Of a DNA stretch of 64,000 nt, positions 40,759 to 49,724 are shown one piece after another (position 1 is the stretch's first letter; the number at the start of each line of letters is the position of its first letter). The DNA is from JBFLVT01 sp036804525. Its GTDB lineage: Bacteria; Bacillota; Desulfotomaculia; Desulfotomaculales; JASEER01. The notes beneath the pieces are model-generated. The model saw only the letters and a program-made list of their open reading frames with translations, ran no database searches and was not told where the DNA came from. Location: positions 35,495 to 99,494 of the forward strand of contig DAIRSE010000005.1 of assembly GCA_036804525.1 (NCBI GenBank). Direction: 5' to 3'. Both the position numbers and the translations under genes were made by a program.

Positions 40759-42110
40759 TTCAGGCTTCCAACAGGAGCCGGAACACGCCCGCCCCGCAGC
40801 ACAAATCCAGCCCCCGAGTATCTGCTTACGGGCATTACCGGAGCCCGTCCGAGCAAGCCGCCAAATTCCACGTAATCACCCGGCTTTTTACCGGGAGCCG
40901 GGATAATGCGCACCGCCGTCGTTTTCCTGTTGATCACGCCAATAGCGATTTCGTCGGCGATAATGGCAGCAATGTTTTCGGCAGAGGTATCACCGGGCAC
41001 GGCAATCATGTCCAGCCCGACCGAACATACCGAGGTCATGGCCTCGAGCTTCTCAAGGCTAAGGGCGCCCTTTTCGACAGCCCTGATCATCCCGGCATCT
41101 TCGCTCACCGGAATAAAGGCCCCCGACAAACCGCCTACGTAGCTGGAGGCCATCGCCCCGCCCTTTTTCACCGCGTCGTTGAGCAGGGCTAAGGCCGCCG
41201 TCGTACCGGGCGCCCCGCACGCCTCCAGGCCCATGGCTTCCAGGATGTCCGCGACACTGTCCCCCACTGCCGGAGTCGGAGCCAGGGAGATATCAACGAT
41301 ACCGAAGAGCACGCCTAATCGCTCGGCGGCCACTCTGCCCACCAGTTCACCCATCCGGGTTATCTTAAAGGCCGTCTTTTTGACCGCTTCCGCCAGTTCC
41401 CCCAGATCGGCGCTTCCTAGCTTCTCGACAACAGCTTTCACCACGCCAGGCCCGCTAACTCCGACGTTAATTACTGATTCAGGCTCGCCAGCCCCATGAA
41501 AAGCCCCCGCCATAAAGGGGTTGTCCTCCGGAGCATTGGCAAACACCACGAGCTTGGCGCAGGCCAGCGCGTCCCGGTCGGCGGTCCTGGCTGCTGCTTC
41601 TTTAATCACCTGTCCCATCTTGTAAACGGCATCCATGTTTATGCCTGCTTTGGTGGAGGCGACATTTACCGATGAACACACCCGTTCGGTAGCTGCCAGG
41701 GCCTCGGGAATGCAGGAAATCAATAATTCATCGCCAGAAGTGAACCCCTTGTGGACAAGGGCGGAAAATCCGCCGATGAAGTTCACACCCACCTCGGCAG
41801 CGGCCCGGTCGAGAGCGGCGGCAAGCTTAAGACATCCGTCGGCATCCCAGCCGTCGACAAGAAGGGCTGCAGGAGTGACGGCAATGCGCTTGTTGACGAT
41901 AGGGATGCCGTACTCGTGCTCGATTGCATCGCCAACTTTTACGAGATCCCGCGCAACGCGCGTGATCTTGTCGTAAACGCGGCGGCACACATCTTCGCTG
42001 TTCCGGCCCGCGCAGTCACGCAGCGAAATACCCATGGTGATCGTTCGGACATCGAGATGCTCCTGCTGGATCATGTTGATGGTTTCCAGGATTTCATATA
42101 TCGTCAGCAA
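40752..42110 (-). CDS. UPF0210 / DUF711-family protein
   Basis: 452 residues from TTG 42110, 6 nt behind GGAGGG; this gives exactly the family's usual length, whereas the open frame upstream is repeat-derived. LTIYEILETINMIQQEHLDV, VRTITMGISLRDCAG, GIPIVNKRIAVTPAAL and AAIIADEIAIGVINRKTTA are family blocks. Function unproven; usually paired with the ACT-domain gene found next upstream. Confidence 0.88.
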   Translation of the reverse strand: MLTIYEILETINMIQQEHLDVRTITMGISLRDCAGRNSEDVCRRVYDKITRVARDLVKVGDAIEHEYGIPIVNKRIAVTPAALLVDGWDADGCLKLAAALDRAAAEVGVNFIGGFSALVHKGFTSGDELLISCIPEALAATERVCSSVNVASTKAGINMDAVYKMGQVIKEAAARTADRDALACAKLVVFANAPEDNPFMAGAFHGAGEPESVINVGVSGPGVVKAVVEKLGSADLGELAEAVKKTAFKITRMGELVGRVAAERLGVLFGIVDISLAPTPAVGDSVADILEAMGLEACGAPGTTAALALLNDAVKKGGAMASSYVGGLSGAFIPVSEDAGMIRAVEKGALSLEKLEAMTSVCSVGLDMIAVPGDTSAENIAAIIADEIAIGVINRKTTAVRIIPAPGKKPGDYVEFGGLLGRAPVMPVSRYSGAGFVLRGGRVPAPVGSLNN

Positions 42111-42129
42111 GACAATCCCTCCGATATTG

Positions 42130-42299
42130 GTCGTAAGTCGTAGGTCGTAGGTCGTAAGATTCTGAATGAATTTGGCTAAGGCCAAATTATGTTTATGCTT
42201 ACATCTTGTCACTCTTGTGTTAACACGGATCACGAATTAGAGTTTCCTGAATGGTAATTCTTTCAAGTCCTGCGACTTATGACTTATACTTGCGACCTA
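42130..42299. repeat. inverted pair of 7-nt repeat arrays
   Basis: 42130-42157: GTCGTAA, GTCGTAG, GTCGTAG, GTCGTAA, an almost exact tandem. The facing arm 42271-42299, on the minus strand, reads GTCGCAA, GTATAA, GTCATAA, GTCGCA. A hairpin AATTTGGC-TAA-GGCCAAATT lies between the arms. The right arm touches the ACT-protein stop. Confidence 0.8.
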
Positions 42300-42578
42300 T
42301 ATGCGGTGCATATACCGGTAGGCGTCCTCATGCTGCGCCTCAATGCGTACGCCAAGCTCCTGTGACTTTAGGTCGAGCTGTTCCTTGAGCTTGCCCAAGT
42401 CGACAGCTGACCGGCTCATGTCAGCGATAATGATCATTGCAAAAAACTCCTGCAGGATCGTCTGGCTTATGTCCAGGATATTGATGTTATTCTGGGCCAG
42501 CACCTGTGCCACCCCGGCGATTAGACCTACACGGTCCTGGCCGATTACGGTAACGATAATCCGGTTCGACTTTTGCAT
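42297..42578 (-). CDS. ACT-domain protein, UPF0237 type
   Basis: 93 residues, one ACT domain: IIVTVIGQDRVGLIAGVAQV, then NNINILDISQTILQEFFAM. ACT domains bind small ligands such as amino acids; this family resembles the regulatory half of GcvR. The upstream partner of the UPF0210 gene, as in many Firmicutes. Confidence 0.88.
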   Translation of the reverse strand: MQKSNRIIVTVIGQDRVGLIAGVAQVLAQNNINILDISQTILQEFFAMIIIADMSRSAVDLGKLKEQLDLKSQELGVRIEAQHEDAYRYMHRI

Positions 42579-42669
42579 TATCTCGTCCCTCCTACCTTAT
42601 CCTGTCCGTAAAACCGGAAATGCCCGGCGTACAAGGGTCGCCGGGCAATTAATTCTAGATGGAAGCGGG

Positions 42670-43554
42670 TTAGGCTCTCGCCCTGCCCGCCTGCCTGGAA
42701 CTGCCGAAACGCTTCTTCAAGTCGACCCACAGGGGGCTCGCCGTAAAGATCGACGAATAGGCGCCGCTGATAACACCGATAAGAAGAGCCAGGACGAAGA
42801 CCTTGATGGTTGTCCCGCCGAAGAAAAGGAGAGCCAGCAGCATAAAGACCACGGCGAGCACCGTATTGATGGAGCGGGCCAGCGTCTGGCGAATGCTCAC
42901 GTTCACCAGTTCTTCGATCGGTTTGCCTTTCAAAGACCCCTTCGAATTCTCCCGGATCCGGTCAAAGATAATGATGGTGTCGTTGATGGAGTAACCCAGT
43001 ACAGTCAGAATAGCCGCCACGAAGCTGGAGTCCACCTCGAGCTGAAGCAGGGAGAAAACGCCAAGCGTGACGAGCCCGTCATGCAGGAGCGCCGCCACGG
43101 CAGCGACACCCTGTTTGAATTCAAAACGCCAGGAAATGTAGATCAGCATGAGCACCGAGGCTATCCCCAGAGCAGCCAGGGCGCGCCCGGTCAGCTCTCT
43201 GCTGATGACGCCGGCGACGTGCTCGTTGCGCAAAACGGTTAGGTCACCGACCCTCTCCTTAAGTCCATTGATGACCTGTTCGTTTTCCTTCTCGGACAGT
43301 TCCCTGGTCCGAATAATCACCGTCCGCTCTCCGCTGCTCTGCACCGGGCTGTTCTCAAGTCTAAAATCCTTTAAGGCATCCCGCACCTGCTGCACCGAGA
43401 CATCCTTTTTGAACTCGATTTCCATTAGGTTGCCGCCGGTGAAGTCAATTCCCTCGTTTAGACCCTGTACGAAGAGGGAGATGATCCCGGGAATAACGAT
43501 CAGCAGCGATAGGATGTACCAGTACTTGCGTCTTCCTACGAAGTCAAAAATCAC
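42670..43554 (-). CDS. secF: protein translocase subunit SecF
   Basis: 294 residues; GTG at 43554 with GGAGGGGC upstream. DFTGGNLMEIEF at the first periplasmic loop and the later VLGYSINDTIIIFDRIREN, the SecF signature. Six membrane segments. With SecD it uses proton motive force to help protein export. 14 bp after secD. Confidence 0.95.
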   Translation of the reverse strand: MIFDFVGRRKYWYILSLLIVIPGIISLFVQGLNEGIDFTGGNLMEIEFKKDVSVQQVRDALKDFRLENSPVQSSGERTVIIRTRELSEKENEQVINGLKERVGDLTVLRNEHVAGVISRELTGRALAALGIASVLMLIYISWRFEFKQGVAAVAALLHDGLVTLGVFSLLQLEVDSSFVAAILTVLGYSINDTIIIFDRIRENSKGSLKGKPIEELVNVSIRQTLARSINTVLAVVFMLLALLFFGGTTIKVFVLALLIGVISGAYSSIFTASPLWVDLKKRFGSSRQAGRARA

Positions 43555-43568
43555 CTTTGCCCCTCCCC

Positions 43569-44804
43569 TTACGCTCCGTACAGCTTGGTGTTCTTGATCA
43601 GTCCGGTCCCCGCCGTCAGATGCAACAAGCTCCGCGTCATCGTGATCGCGGTGAACATGCTCACCGCAATACCGATAGTCAGCGTTACGGCAAAGCCCTT
43701 GATCGGGCCCGTACCGAAGTAGTACAGCACAACGGCGGCAATGACCGTCGTCAGGTTGGCGTCGAAGATGGCGACAAAGGCCCGCTTGAACCCGACATCA
43801 ATTGCTGACCGCAACGTACGTCCCGCCCTGAGTTCCTCCTTGAGCCTTTCAAAAATGATGATGTTAGCGTCGATAGCTACGGCGAGTGACAAGAGGAAGC
43901 CGGCGATACCCGGAAGGGTCAGGGTGACCTTAAAGGCCACGAAAACGGCCAGCATTATCAAGGCGTAGATCCAAAGGGCCAGGTTGGCAATCAGGCCAGG
44001 TACCCGGTAATAAGCAATCATAAACAGCGCGATAACCGCAAAGCCCAGTATGCCGGCATTGATCGATCTATGCAGGGAATCGGCGCCCAGCGTGGGGCCG
44101 ACCGTTCTTTTCTCGATTACCTCCAGCTTGACCGGCAGCGCACCGGAACGCAGCAGTACAGCGATCCGGTGGGCCTCATCAAGGTTGGCGTAACCGGTAA
44201 TCTGCGCCTTGCCTTCGCGGATCGGCTCCCGCACCACCGGGTTCTGGAGCAGCTGTCCGTCCAGGTAGATGCCGATCGGGCGCCCGACGTTGGCGCTCGT
44301 CACGTCGGCGAAGATCTTCGTCCCTTCCTTATCAAAGGTAAGATTAACTTCCGCCTCCCCGGACTGCGGGTTCAAAGCATCTTGGGCGTCGACCAGATGC
44401 TTGCCGGTGAGCACCGTCTTCCCGTCCTCGGTCTTAAACTCCAGGAAAGCAGCCTTGATCAGGGTACGGACCATCTCGTCAGGGTCCTTGCCGCCGGCGA
44501 TCTCGACAATGATCCGCCGGTCGCCCTGCTGCTGGATGATCGGCTCGGTCACGCCAAACTGGTCGATGCGATTCCTTAGGATAGCAATGGCCTTGTTCAT
44601 CGAATCCTGTGTAACCTTGGCTTCGGGCGTGTCCTGGGCCTGTAAGACCACATGAACGCCGCCTCGCAGGTCCAAACCCAGTTTAACGTCCTTGCTCAGG
44701 GGCAGCCATGGCAAGTTGCTAAAAACAGGCTTGAACGCCAGGACACCGGCGAATGCTGCCGCGGCTAAAATCACTAGGAGCTTGACAACGTTGTCCCATC
44801 TCAA
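43569..44804 (-). CDS. secD: protein translocase subunit SecD
   Basis: 411 residues, shorter than the proteobacterial protein, as usual in Clostridia. DLRGGVHVVLQAQ near the N-terminus, PNP-like VTEPIIQQQGDRRIIVEIAG, and AIDANIIIFERLKEELR in the membrane part. Precedes secF and is followed upstream by an HD protein and yajC, the normal accessory secretion group. Confidence 0.95.
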   Translation of the reverse strand: MRWDNVVKLLVILAAAAFAGVLAFKPVFSNLPWLPLSKDVKLGLDLRGGVHVVLQAQDTPEAKVTQDSMNKAIAILRNRIDQFGVTEPIIQQQGDRRIIVEIAGGKDPDEMVRTLIKAAFLEFKTEDGKTVLTGKHLVDAQDALNPQSGEAEVNLTFDKEGTKIFADVTSANVGRPIGIYLDGQLLQNPVVREPIREGKAQITGYANLDEAHRIAVLLRSGALPVKLEVIEKRTVGPTLGADSLHRSINAGILGFAVIALFMIAYYRVPGLIANLALWIYALIMLAVFVAFKVTLTLPGIAGFLLSLAVAIDANIIIFERLKEELRAGRTLRSAIDVGFKRAFVAIFDANLTTVIAAVVLYYFGTGPIKGFAVTLTIGIAVSMFTAITMTRSLLHLTAGTGLIKNTKLYGA

Positions 44805-44858
44805 AATATGTCTCCCCCTATACCGCTGTTAGATACAAACCTTCATTAAGGTTATGGC

Positions 44859-45518
44859 CTAGAGCAGTTTGGCGCCGTTGATCACCAGCTCAAAATTCGA
44901 CTTCAGAAAACTCGCCGCCCGGCGGCACAACGTCATGCGGAGCAGGAAAATCTCGAAATACTCCATCACAGGACAAATCTCAATATCAATGGTCAACTCC
45001 AGCGTGATGGCCCGGCGCTCCTCGTTCACCCACAAAAAGGAGTGCTCTACCGCGTAATTGACGCGGTCGTGGATGTCAAAGGTCGCAAAATCCGGGTTAC
45101 GCACACGCGAGCGGTGTACATCCGACTTGTCAGCCAGAATCAAGGCAGCGGCCACGTCGTTTACGGGCTGACCGTATTGCTCCTCATGGTTGGCAATAGC
45201 GGAAATAACGGTAGCCAGCTCATCTGGGGGCATGCCCATCTGGTTTAAGATGTTAAAGCAGATATGGGCGCCTGAGATCCCGTGATCGTTACGGCTGACC
45301 ACGTTTCCCACGTCGTGGAGGTACCCAGCAATGGCTGCCAGTTCACACTCTCTTTCTGGGTAGCCCAATCTCTCCAGAATATTCCGCGCGATACTGGAAA
45401 CCAGATTGACGTGGCGGTAACTATGCTCGGTATAGCCCATAGCCCCGAGAAACTGGTTGCCTTTACGGATGAAACTGTCAATGATTGGGTTGGCCTTCAC
45501 GTCCCGGAGTGTGATCAA
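44859..45518 (-). CDS. HD-domain phosphohydrolase-like protein
   Basis: 219 residues. HD core: EHSYRHVNLVSSIA, GYLHDVGNVVSRNDHG, an EEQYGQP loop with preceding NH, and LADKSDVHRSRVR; His, His-Asp and Asp metal ligands are all present. C-terminal beta domain with LTIDIEICPVMEYFEIFLLR. Commonly located between yajC and secD in Clostridia. Substrate unknown; could be a nucleotide second messenger. Confidence 0.82.
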   Translation of the reverse strand: MITLRDVKANPIIDSFIRKGNQFLGAMGYTEHSYRHVNLVSSIARNILERLGYPERECELAAIAGYLHDVGNVVSRNDHGISGAHICFNILNQMGMPPDELATVISAIANHEEQYGQPVNDVAAALILADKSDVHRSRVRNPDFATFDIHDRVNYAVEHSFLWVNEERRAITLELTIDIEICPVMEYFEIFLLRMTLCRRAASFLKSNFELVINGAKLL

Positions 45519-45537
45519 ACGCCTGGCCTCCCTGAAT

Positions 45538-45819
45538 CTAGCTCAGTTCTCCCTGGACAACCTGCGCGATTGAAGCCTTGAGCACCTCAATCCGGACATT
45601 GTCGGCAACACGCAGGATTACCGAATTATCCTTTATCTTTACGATGGTGCCGAAGATACCGCCCGCGGTAATGACATTGTCATTTACCTTAAGGTTGCGC
45701 AACATCTCCAGGTGCTTCTTTCGCTGCTGCTGCTGCGGACGAATCATCAGAAAATAAAATAAAGCGCCCAGGCCAAGGATGTAGAGAATAGAAACCAATT
45801 CAGGACTCAAAAACCCCAA
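45538..45819 (-). CDS. yajC: preprotein translocase subunit YajC
   Basis: 93 residues: one membrane helix, LYILGLGALFYFLMIRPQQQ, then the classic RPQQQQRKKHLEMLRNLKVND and a GGIFGTIVKI strand. Accessory SecDF partner. Same strand and order (tgt, yajC, HD, secD, secF) as in related Firmicutes. Confidence 0.93.
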   Translation of the reverse strand: MGFLSPELVSILYILGLGALFYFLMIRPQQQQRKKHLEMLRNLKVNDNVITAGGIFGTIVKIKDNSVILRVADNVRIEVLKASIAQVVQGELS

Positions 45820-45884
45820 CCTCCCTTCTCACAAAAAGTAATAATTCTTTTTGGTTTTGCCCATTTCCTGTCTACCACTGTAGT

Positions 45885-47012
45885 TTAATTAGATTTTTGG
45901 TTCTCTGTCAAATAATCCTTGAGGAACCTGTCCTTCAGGGAATCAAACCTGTCATCCCGGATCGCCTGCCGGATCTCCGCCGTCAGGTTAAGGACAAAGG
46001 CCAGGTTGTGAATCGTCGCCAGGCGCAAGCCCAGGACCTCGCCCGCCCGGAACAAGTGGTGCAGGTAGGCTCGGGTATAGTTCGCGCAGGTATAGCACCC
46101 GCACTTTTCGTCCACCGGAATGAAGGAGCGGGCATGCGCGGCGTTTTTGATAACCAGGCGCCCGGTGCGCGTTAGCAGCGCCCCGTGACGGGCCATCCGG
46201 GTAGGCAGAACACAGTCGAACATATCCACGCCCCGGGCCACTCCTTCCAGGATGCAGTCCGGGGATCCTACGCCCATTAAATACCGGGGCTTGTCCTCCG
46301 GCAGGTGCGGTATCGTCCACTCCAGAGCCTCGTACATCAACGGCTTAGGTTCCCCGACACTCAAACCCCCGATGCCGAATCCGGGGAAGCCCATGGCCGC
46401 CAGTTCCCTGGCGCTTCGTTCCCGGAGGTCTTTGTAAACAGAGCCCTGCACGATCCCGAAGAGGGTCTGGCCGGGATTGCGCTTGGAGGCCAGCGACCTT
46501 TCCGCCCAAAGGGCTGTCCGTCTTAAGGCTTCGACGGCTTCCGGGTAGGAACAGGGGTAAGGGGCGCATTCGTCCAGGACCATGCAAATGTCTGACCCCA
46601 GGGCGTCCTGGATCTCTACGACCTTCTCCGGCGTAAACAGGTGCTCCGAACCGTCAATGTGCGACCGAAAAAGGACGCCCTTGTCGGTAATCTTGCGCAG
46701 CGGAGCAAGGCTAAAAACCTGAAAGCCCCCGCTGTCGGTCAGGATAGGCCCGCCCCAGCGCATAAAACGGTGCAGTCCTCCGGCTTCACGAATGAGCTCG
46801 TGTCCTGGGCGAAGGTAAAGATGGTAGGTGTTGGAAAGAACAATCCGCCCCCCCAGGCCATACACTTCCTCGGGGGTCATCGTCTTAACCGTGGCCTGCG
46901 TTCCGACCGGCATGAAGACGGGCGTCTCCACTTCGCCGTGCGGGGTCTTGAGCAGCCCCAGCCGTGCCCCGGTCCGTTTGTCTTCTTTCAAAACGGTAAA
47001 CTCGATCGTCAT
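45885..47012 (-). CDS. tgt: tRNA-guanine transglycosylase
   Basis: 375 residues. Catalytic region TDSGGFQVFSL, second aspartate in FDCVLPTRMARHG, zinc site CGCYTCANYTRAYLHHL. Exchanges guanine-34 for preQ1 in queuosine tRNAs. Part of queuosine synthesis with queA (420 bp away) and queH at 56 kb. The 3' end lies 66 bp from yajC. Confidence 0.96.
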   Translation of the reverse strand: MTIEFTVLKEDKRTGARLGLLKTPHGEVETPVFMPVGTQATVKTMTPEEVYGLGGRIVLSNTYHLYLRPGHELIREAGGLHRFMRWGGPILTDSGGFQVFSLAPLRKITDKGVLFRSHIDGSEHLFTPEKVVEIQDALGSDICMVLDECAPYPCSYPEAVEALRRTALWAERSLASKRNPGQTLFGIVQGSVYKDLRERSARELAAMGFPGFGIGGLSVGEPKPLMYEALEWTIPHLPEDKPRYLMGVGSPDCILEGVARGVDMFDCVLPTRMARHGALLTRTGRLVIKNAAHARSFIPVDEKCGCYTCANYTRAYLHHLFRAGEVLGLRLATIHNLAFVLNLTAEIRQAIRDDRFDSLKDRFLKDYLTENQKSN

Positions 47013-47029
47013 TTGATGCTCCTGTAACT

Positions 47030-47057
47030 GGTGTTAGCTGTTAGGGGTTAGGTATTA
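47030..47057. repeat. 7-nt repeat array ahead of tgt
   Basis: GGTGTTA, GCTGTTA, GGGGTTA, GGTATTA, four consecutive 7-mers between tgt and queA. Confidence 0.65.
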
Positions 47058-47104
47058 GAGGGTAACTGGAATTTGGCTCGGGAGCTGTTGAAAAACTTCG
47101 CCTG

Positions 47105-47202
47105 CCCAGCACTCAATTCGTTGCTGAACTGTGTTTCCAAGAGTCGCAGTCTGATTGACCGAGCGCAGACCTTTACTCTGTAAAGATTCATTGAGTGCTG
47201 GG
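47105..47202. repeat. 13-bp inverted repeat with 72-nt loop
   Basis: CCCAGCACTCAAT (47105-47117) and ATTGAGTGCTGGG (47190-47202), perfect arms. Inside the loop, CTTTAC-TCT-GTAAAG forms a second small stem. In the 421 bp between queA and tgt; no gene is supported there. Confidence 0.7.
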
Positions 47203-47222
47203 TCACGTACCGGACCGAAGCA

Positions 47223-47349
47223 CTAGGAGACCGCTGAAAAACTGCGCCTGGCTTTGTCAGGCTCGCCGCCCAGTGCTCACGTACGACCCAGTACGCTCCG
47301 TGCCGGCCGGCTTCGCCTTCCGCGCCATGCTCGTTTTTGAACAGCCCCT
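47223..47349 (+). repeat. dispersed MITE-like element, copy B
   Basis: Begins CTAGGAGACCGCTGAAAAAC and matches copies A and C through the GCGCCATGCTC segment. The right terminal repeat has decayed (GAACAGCCCC in place of GAGCGGTCTC). Lies in the queA-tgt spacer. Confidence 0.75.
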
Positions 47350-47433
47350 ATTTTTCAACAGGCCCGCTCGTCAAATCCTTTCTGATCCAATACCCAACGC
47401 CAGGCGCAACAGCGCCTTTTTAATATCGAGCGC

Positions 47434-48456
47434 CTAAAGAACCAGCATCGCGTCGCCGAAACTGAAGAACCGGTATTCATACTTCACGGCCTCGGCGTAG
47501 GCATGCAATATCAGCTTACGCCCGGCAAAGGCGCTAAGCATCATTAACAGCGTCGACCTGGGCAGGTGGAAATTCGTAACCAGCGCATCAACGACCTTAA
47601 AGCGGTACCCTGGATAGATAAAGAGATTTGACCACCCCGCACCCGCGCGGACCAGCCCGTCCTCTCCCGCGGCGCTCTCCAGGCAGCGCGTGCTGGTCGT
47701 ACCGATGGCGACAATCCTTCGTCCTTCCTGCTTCGCCGCATTGACAGCCTGGCTTGTCTCCTCCGGGACGGCGTAATACTCCGTGTGCATCTCGTGCTTA
47801 GTGATGTCGTTCACCTTGACCGGGCGAAAGGTGTCCAACCCGATGTGTAGGACCACGGAAGCGATTTGTACACCCTTGGCGCGGAGGTTTGCCAACAGTT
47901 CCGGCGTGAAGTGCATTCCCGCGGTGGGCGCGGCGGCTGAGCCCGGGCTTCGCGCGTATACAGTCTGGTACCTCTCCGCGTTGTTCAAGGGTTTCTTAAT
48001 GTACGGCGGAAGGGGGACGTGCCCCACACGTGCGAGGACGGATTCAAATGAATCCTCATACGCAAAAACGACCTCCCGGCCCCCCGAAGCCGTCCGGGCA
48101 ACAACCTCTCCCTGCAATTCGGGACCGAATTCAAGCTTTGCGCCGGGCTGCAGTCTCCGCCCGGGCCGTACCAAGCACTCCCAGCGGTCGGGGCCGGTGG
48201 GGTGCAACAGTAGAACCTCCACCTGGCCGCCCGTTCCCGCCTTTCTTCCCAACAGGCGGACGGGCAAGACCTTGCTCTCGTTGATGACCATCAGGTCGCC
48301 CGCATGCAGGTATTCAACAATAGCGGGGAACAGCCGGTGCTCGATAAGCCCGGTGCGGCGATGCACAACCATCAGCCGCGAGGCATCCCGGCGCTCGAGA
48401 GGCTCCTGCGCGATCAGCCTTTCCGGCAATTCATAATCAAAATCCTGCAATCGCAT
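47434..48456 (-). CDS. queA: S-adenosylmethionine:tRNA ribosyltransferase-isomerase
   Basis: 340 residues. MRLQDFDYELPERLIAQEPLE start, MVINESKVLPVRL, GTAAPTAGMHFTPELL-like SAAAPTAGMHFTPELLANL and GTTSTRCLES. Transfers the ribosyl of SAM to preQ1 in tRNA to make epoxyqueuosine. A normal tgt neighbour, here pushed apart by repeats. Confidence 0.95.
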   Translation of the reverse strand: MRLQDFDYELPERLIAQEPLERRDASRLMVVHRRTGLIEHRLFPAIVEYLHAGDLMVINESKVLPVRLLGRKAGTGGQVEVLLLHPTGPDRWECLVRPGRRLQPGAKLEFGPELQGEVVARTASGGREVVFAYEDSFESVLARVGHVPLPPYIKKPLNNAERYQTVYARSPGSAAAPTAGMHFTPELLANLRAKGVQIASVVLHIGLDTFRPVKVNDITKHEMHTEYYAVPEETSQAVNAAKQEGRRIVAIGTTSTRCLESAAGEDGLVRAGAGWSNLFIYPGYRFKVVDALVTNFHLPRSTLLMMLSAFAGRKLILHAYAEAVKYEYRFFSFGDAMLVL

Positions 48457-48474
48457 GACAACCCTCTAAACCGT

Positions 48475-49713
48475 TTAACGTATTTCGATGACCCTGGTCC
48501 GCGGCAGATCGGGCAGTCTGCCCGTCGTTACAAAGACCATCCTGGCCGCGCGTCTCGCCAGCCGGCGGTAGATATCCAGCATAACGGGATCCTTATCGTC
48601 ATAAATGTAGCCATCCGAAAGAATAACGATAATATCCTGGAGCCGGGCCTTACGGCTCGCCTCCAGGAGCACGGGCTTTAAAACCGTCCCGCCCCCTCCT
48701 CTCAGGCCCTTCGGAATTTTGAGCCGGGCCTGGGATGGAGTGCGCATCTCAACCACCGGGTAAACCTGCGCGTCCCATGGGATAACTTTTAAGTGACAGT
48801 TAAAGGCCTTAGCCAGGGCATAGACCTCGCCGACGAACTGGCTCAGTACGTCATCCGTTATCGACCCCGAGCAGTCCAGAAGTATCCAGATCGTCTGGAC
48901 TCCCAAACGCTTGACACCCGGCAGGCTTGGATAGCGGCGGGATGAACGGTGCCATGTCGTGACGACGGTACGGCAAGTTCCTTCCTGCAAACTGCCCCTT
49001 AGCTGTCTCCGCCAGTTTACAACACTCCCTAGAGAAGCATCAACCCGGCGCTTTATGTCGGCAGGGAGGAGCCCCGCCTGCTGGGCGGTAATCATGGCCT
49101 CCGCCAGCGCTGTACGCCAGTATTCTCCGGGATCCTGATCGCCCATCGTCCCGTCTTGGACAACATCGCCGCCGGTATCGGGCCGGCGGACCAGCAAGTC
49201 CTTTTGCTCCTGCAGCATATTCTGGCAGGCCCCCGGGTTATCCTGCGCGTCAACCAGCAGTTTATAAATTTCCTCCGCTGAAGCTTTGCGGAGCTCGTCA
49301 ATGCTTACCTCAACACCCCGTTCCTTCAATATTCCATGGACGGTACGCGCCGTTATCGGCTTCCTTGGCGCCTTGTCGTAACCATGGCGGAACAGCATCT
49401 CGTTGACCACCGTGTCTACGGCCAGGTTCCAGATGTCCGCATCCTTTCCGTCAAGCTGCCAGGGGTGGCGGAAGCCGAGATGCAGGGCTTCGTGCAGGAG
49501 AAGGAACGCCTTGGCCTCGGTTTCCTCGATGCGTGACCAGTAGAACGGGTTGATCAACACCTCGCCGGCCGTCGTTGCCCCGATCGTCGGGACCTCACCG
49601 TTGAGCACAATACGCATTTTGTGCAGGAGAATGCCGAGAAACGGCGCGCGCAAGAACAGCAAGGCTTTAATGTTCTCTAGGTCTTGGCGCATATCGCTGA
49701 GGACCTTTTGCAT
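48475..49713 (-). CDS. DUF2201-type protein: putative metallopeptidase plus VWA domain
   Basis: 412 residues from ATG 49713, 7 nt behind AGGTGG and 12 bp after the MoxR stop. N-terminal domain holds HEALH (H74-E75-H78) with LLLHEALHLGFRHPW, a zincin-like signature. C-terminal domain holds a VWA MIDAS, ILLDCSGSITDDVLSQF, and VILSDGYIYDDKDPVM. Such proteins work with MoxR AAA+ ATPases to remodel or mature a client. Third gene of the LRV-MoxR-VWA module. Confidence 0.85.
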   Translation of the reverse strand: MQKVLSDMRQDLENIKALLFLRAPFLGILLHKMRIVLNGEVPTIGATTAGEVLINPFYWSRIEETEAKAFLLLHEALHLGFRHPWQLDGKDADIWNLAVDTVVNEMLFRHGYDKAPRKPITARTVHGILKERGVEVSIDELRKASAEEIYKLLVDAQDNPGACQNMLQEQKDLLVRRPDTGGDVVQDGTMGDQDPGEYWRTALAEAMITAQQAGLLPADIKRRVDASLGSVVNWRRQLRGSLQEGTCRTVVTTWHRSSRRYPSLPGVKRLGVQTIWILLDCSGSITDDVLSQFVGEVYALAKAFNCHLKVIPWDAQVYPVVEMRTPSQARLKIPKGLRGGGGTVLKPVLLEASRKARLQDIIVILSDGYIYDDKDPVMLDIYRRLARRAARMVFVTTGRLPDLPRTRVIEIR

Positions 49714-49724
49714 ACTCAAGCCAC

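Noticed and set aside
42111..42233. N-terminal extension of the UPF0210 protein
   Set aside because: Encoded by heptad repeat DNA; the TTG at 42110 with GGAGGG gives the normal family length.
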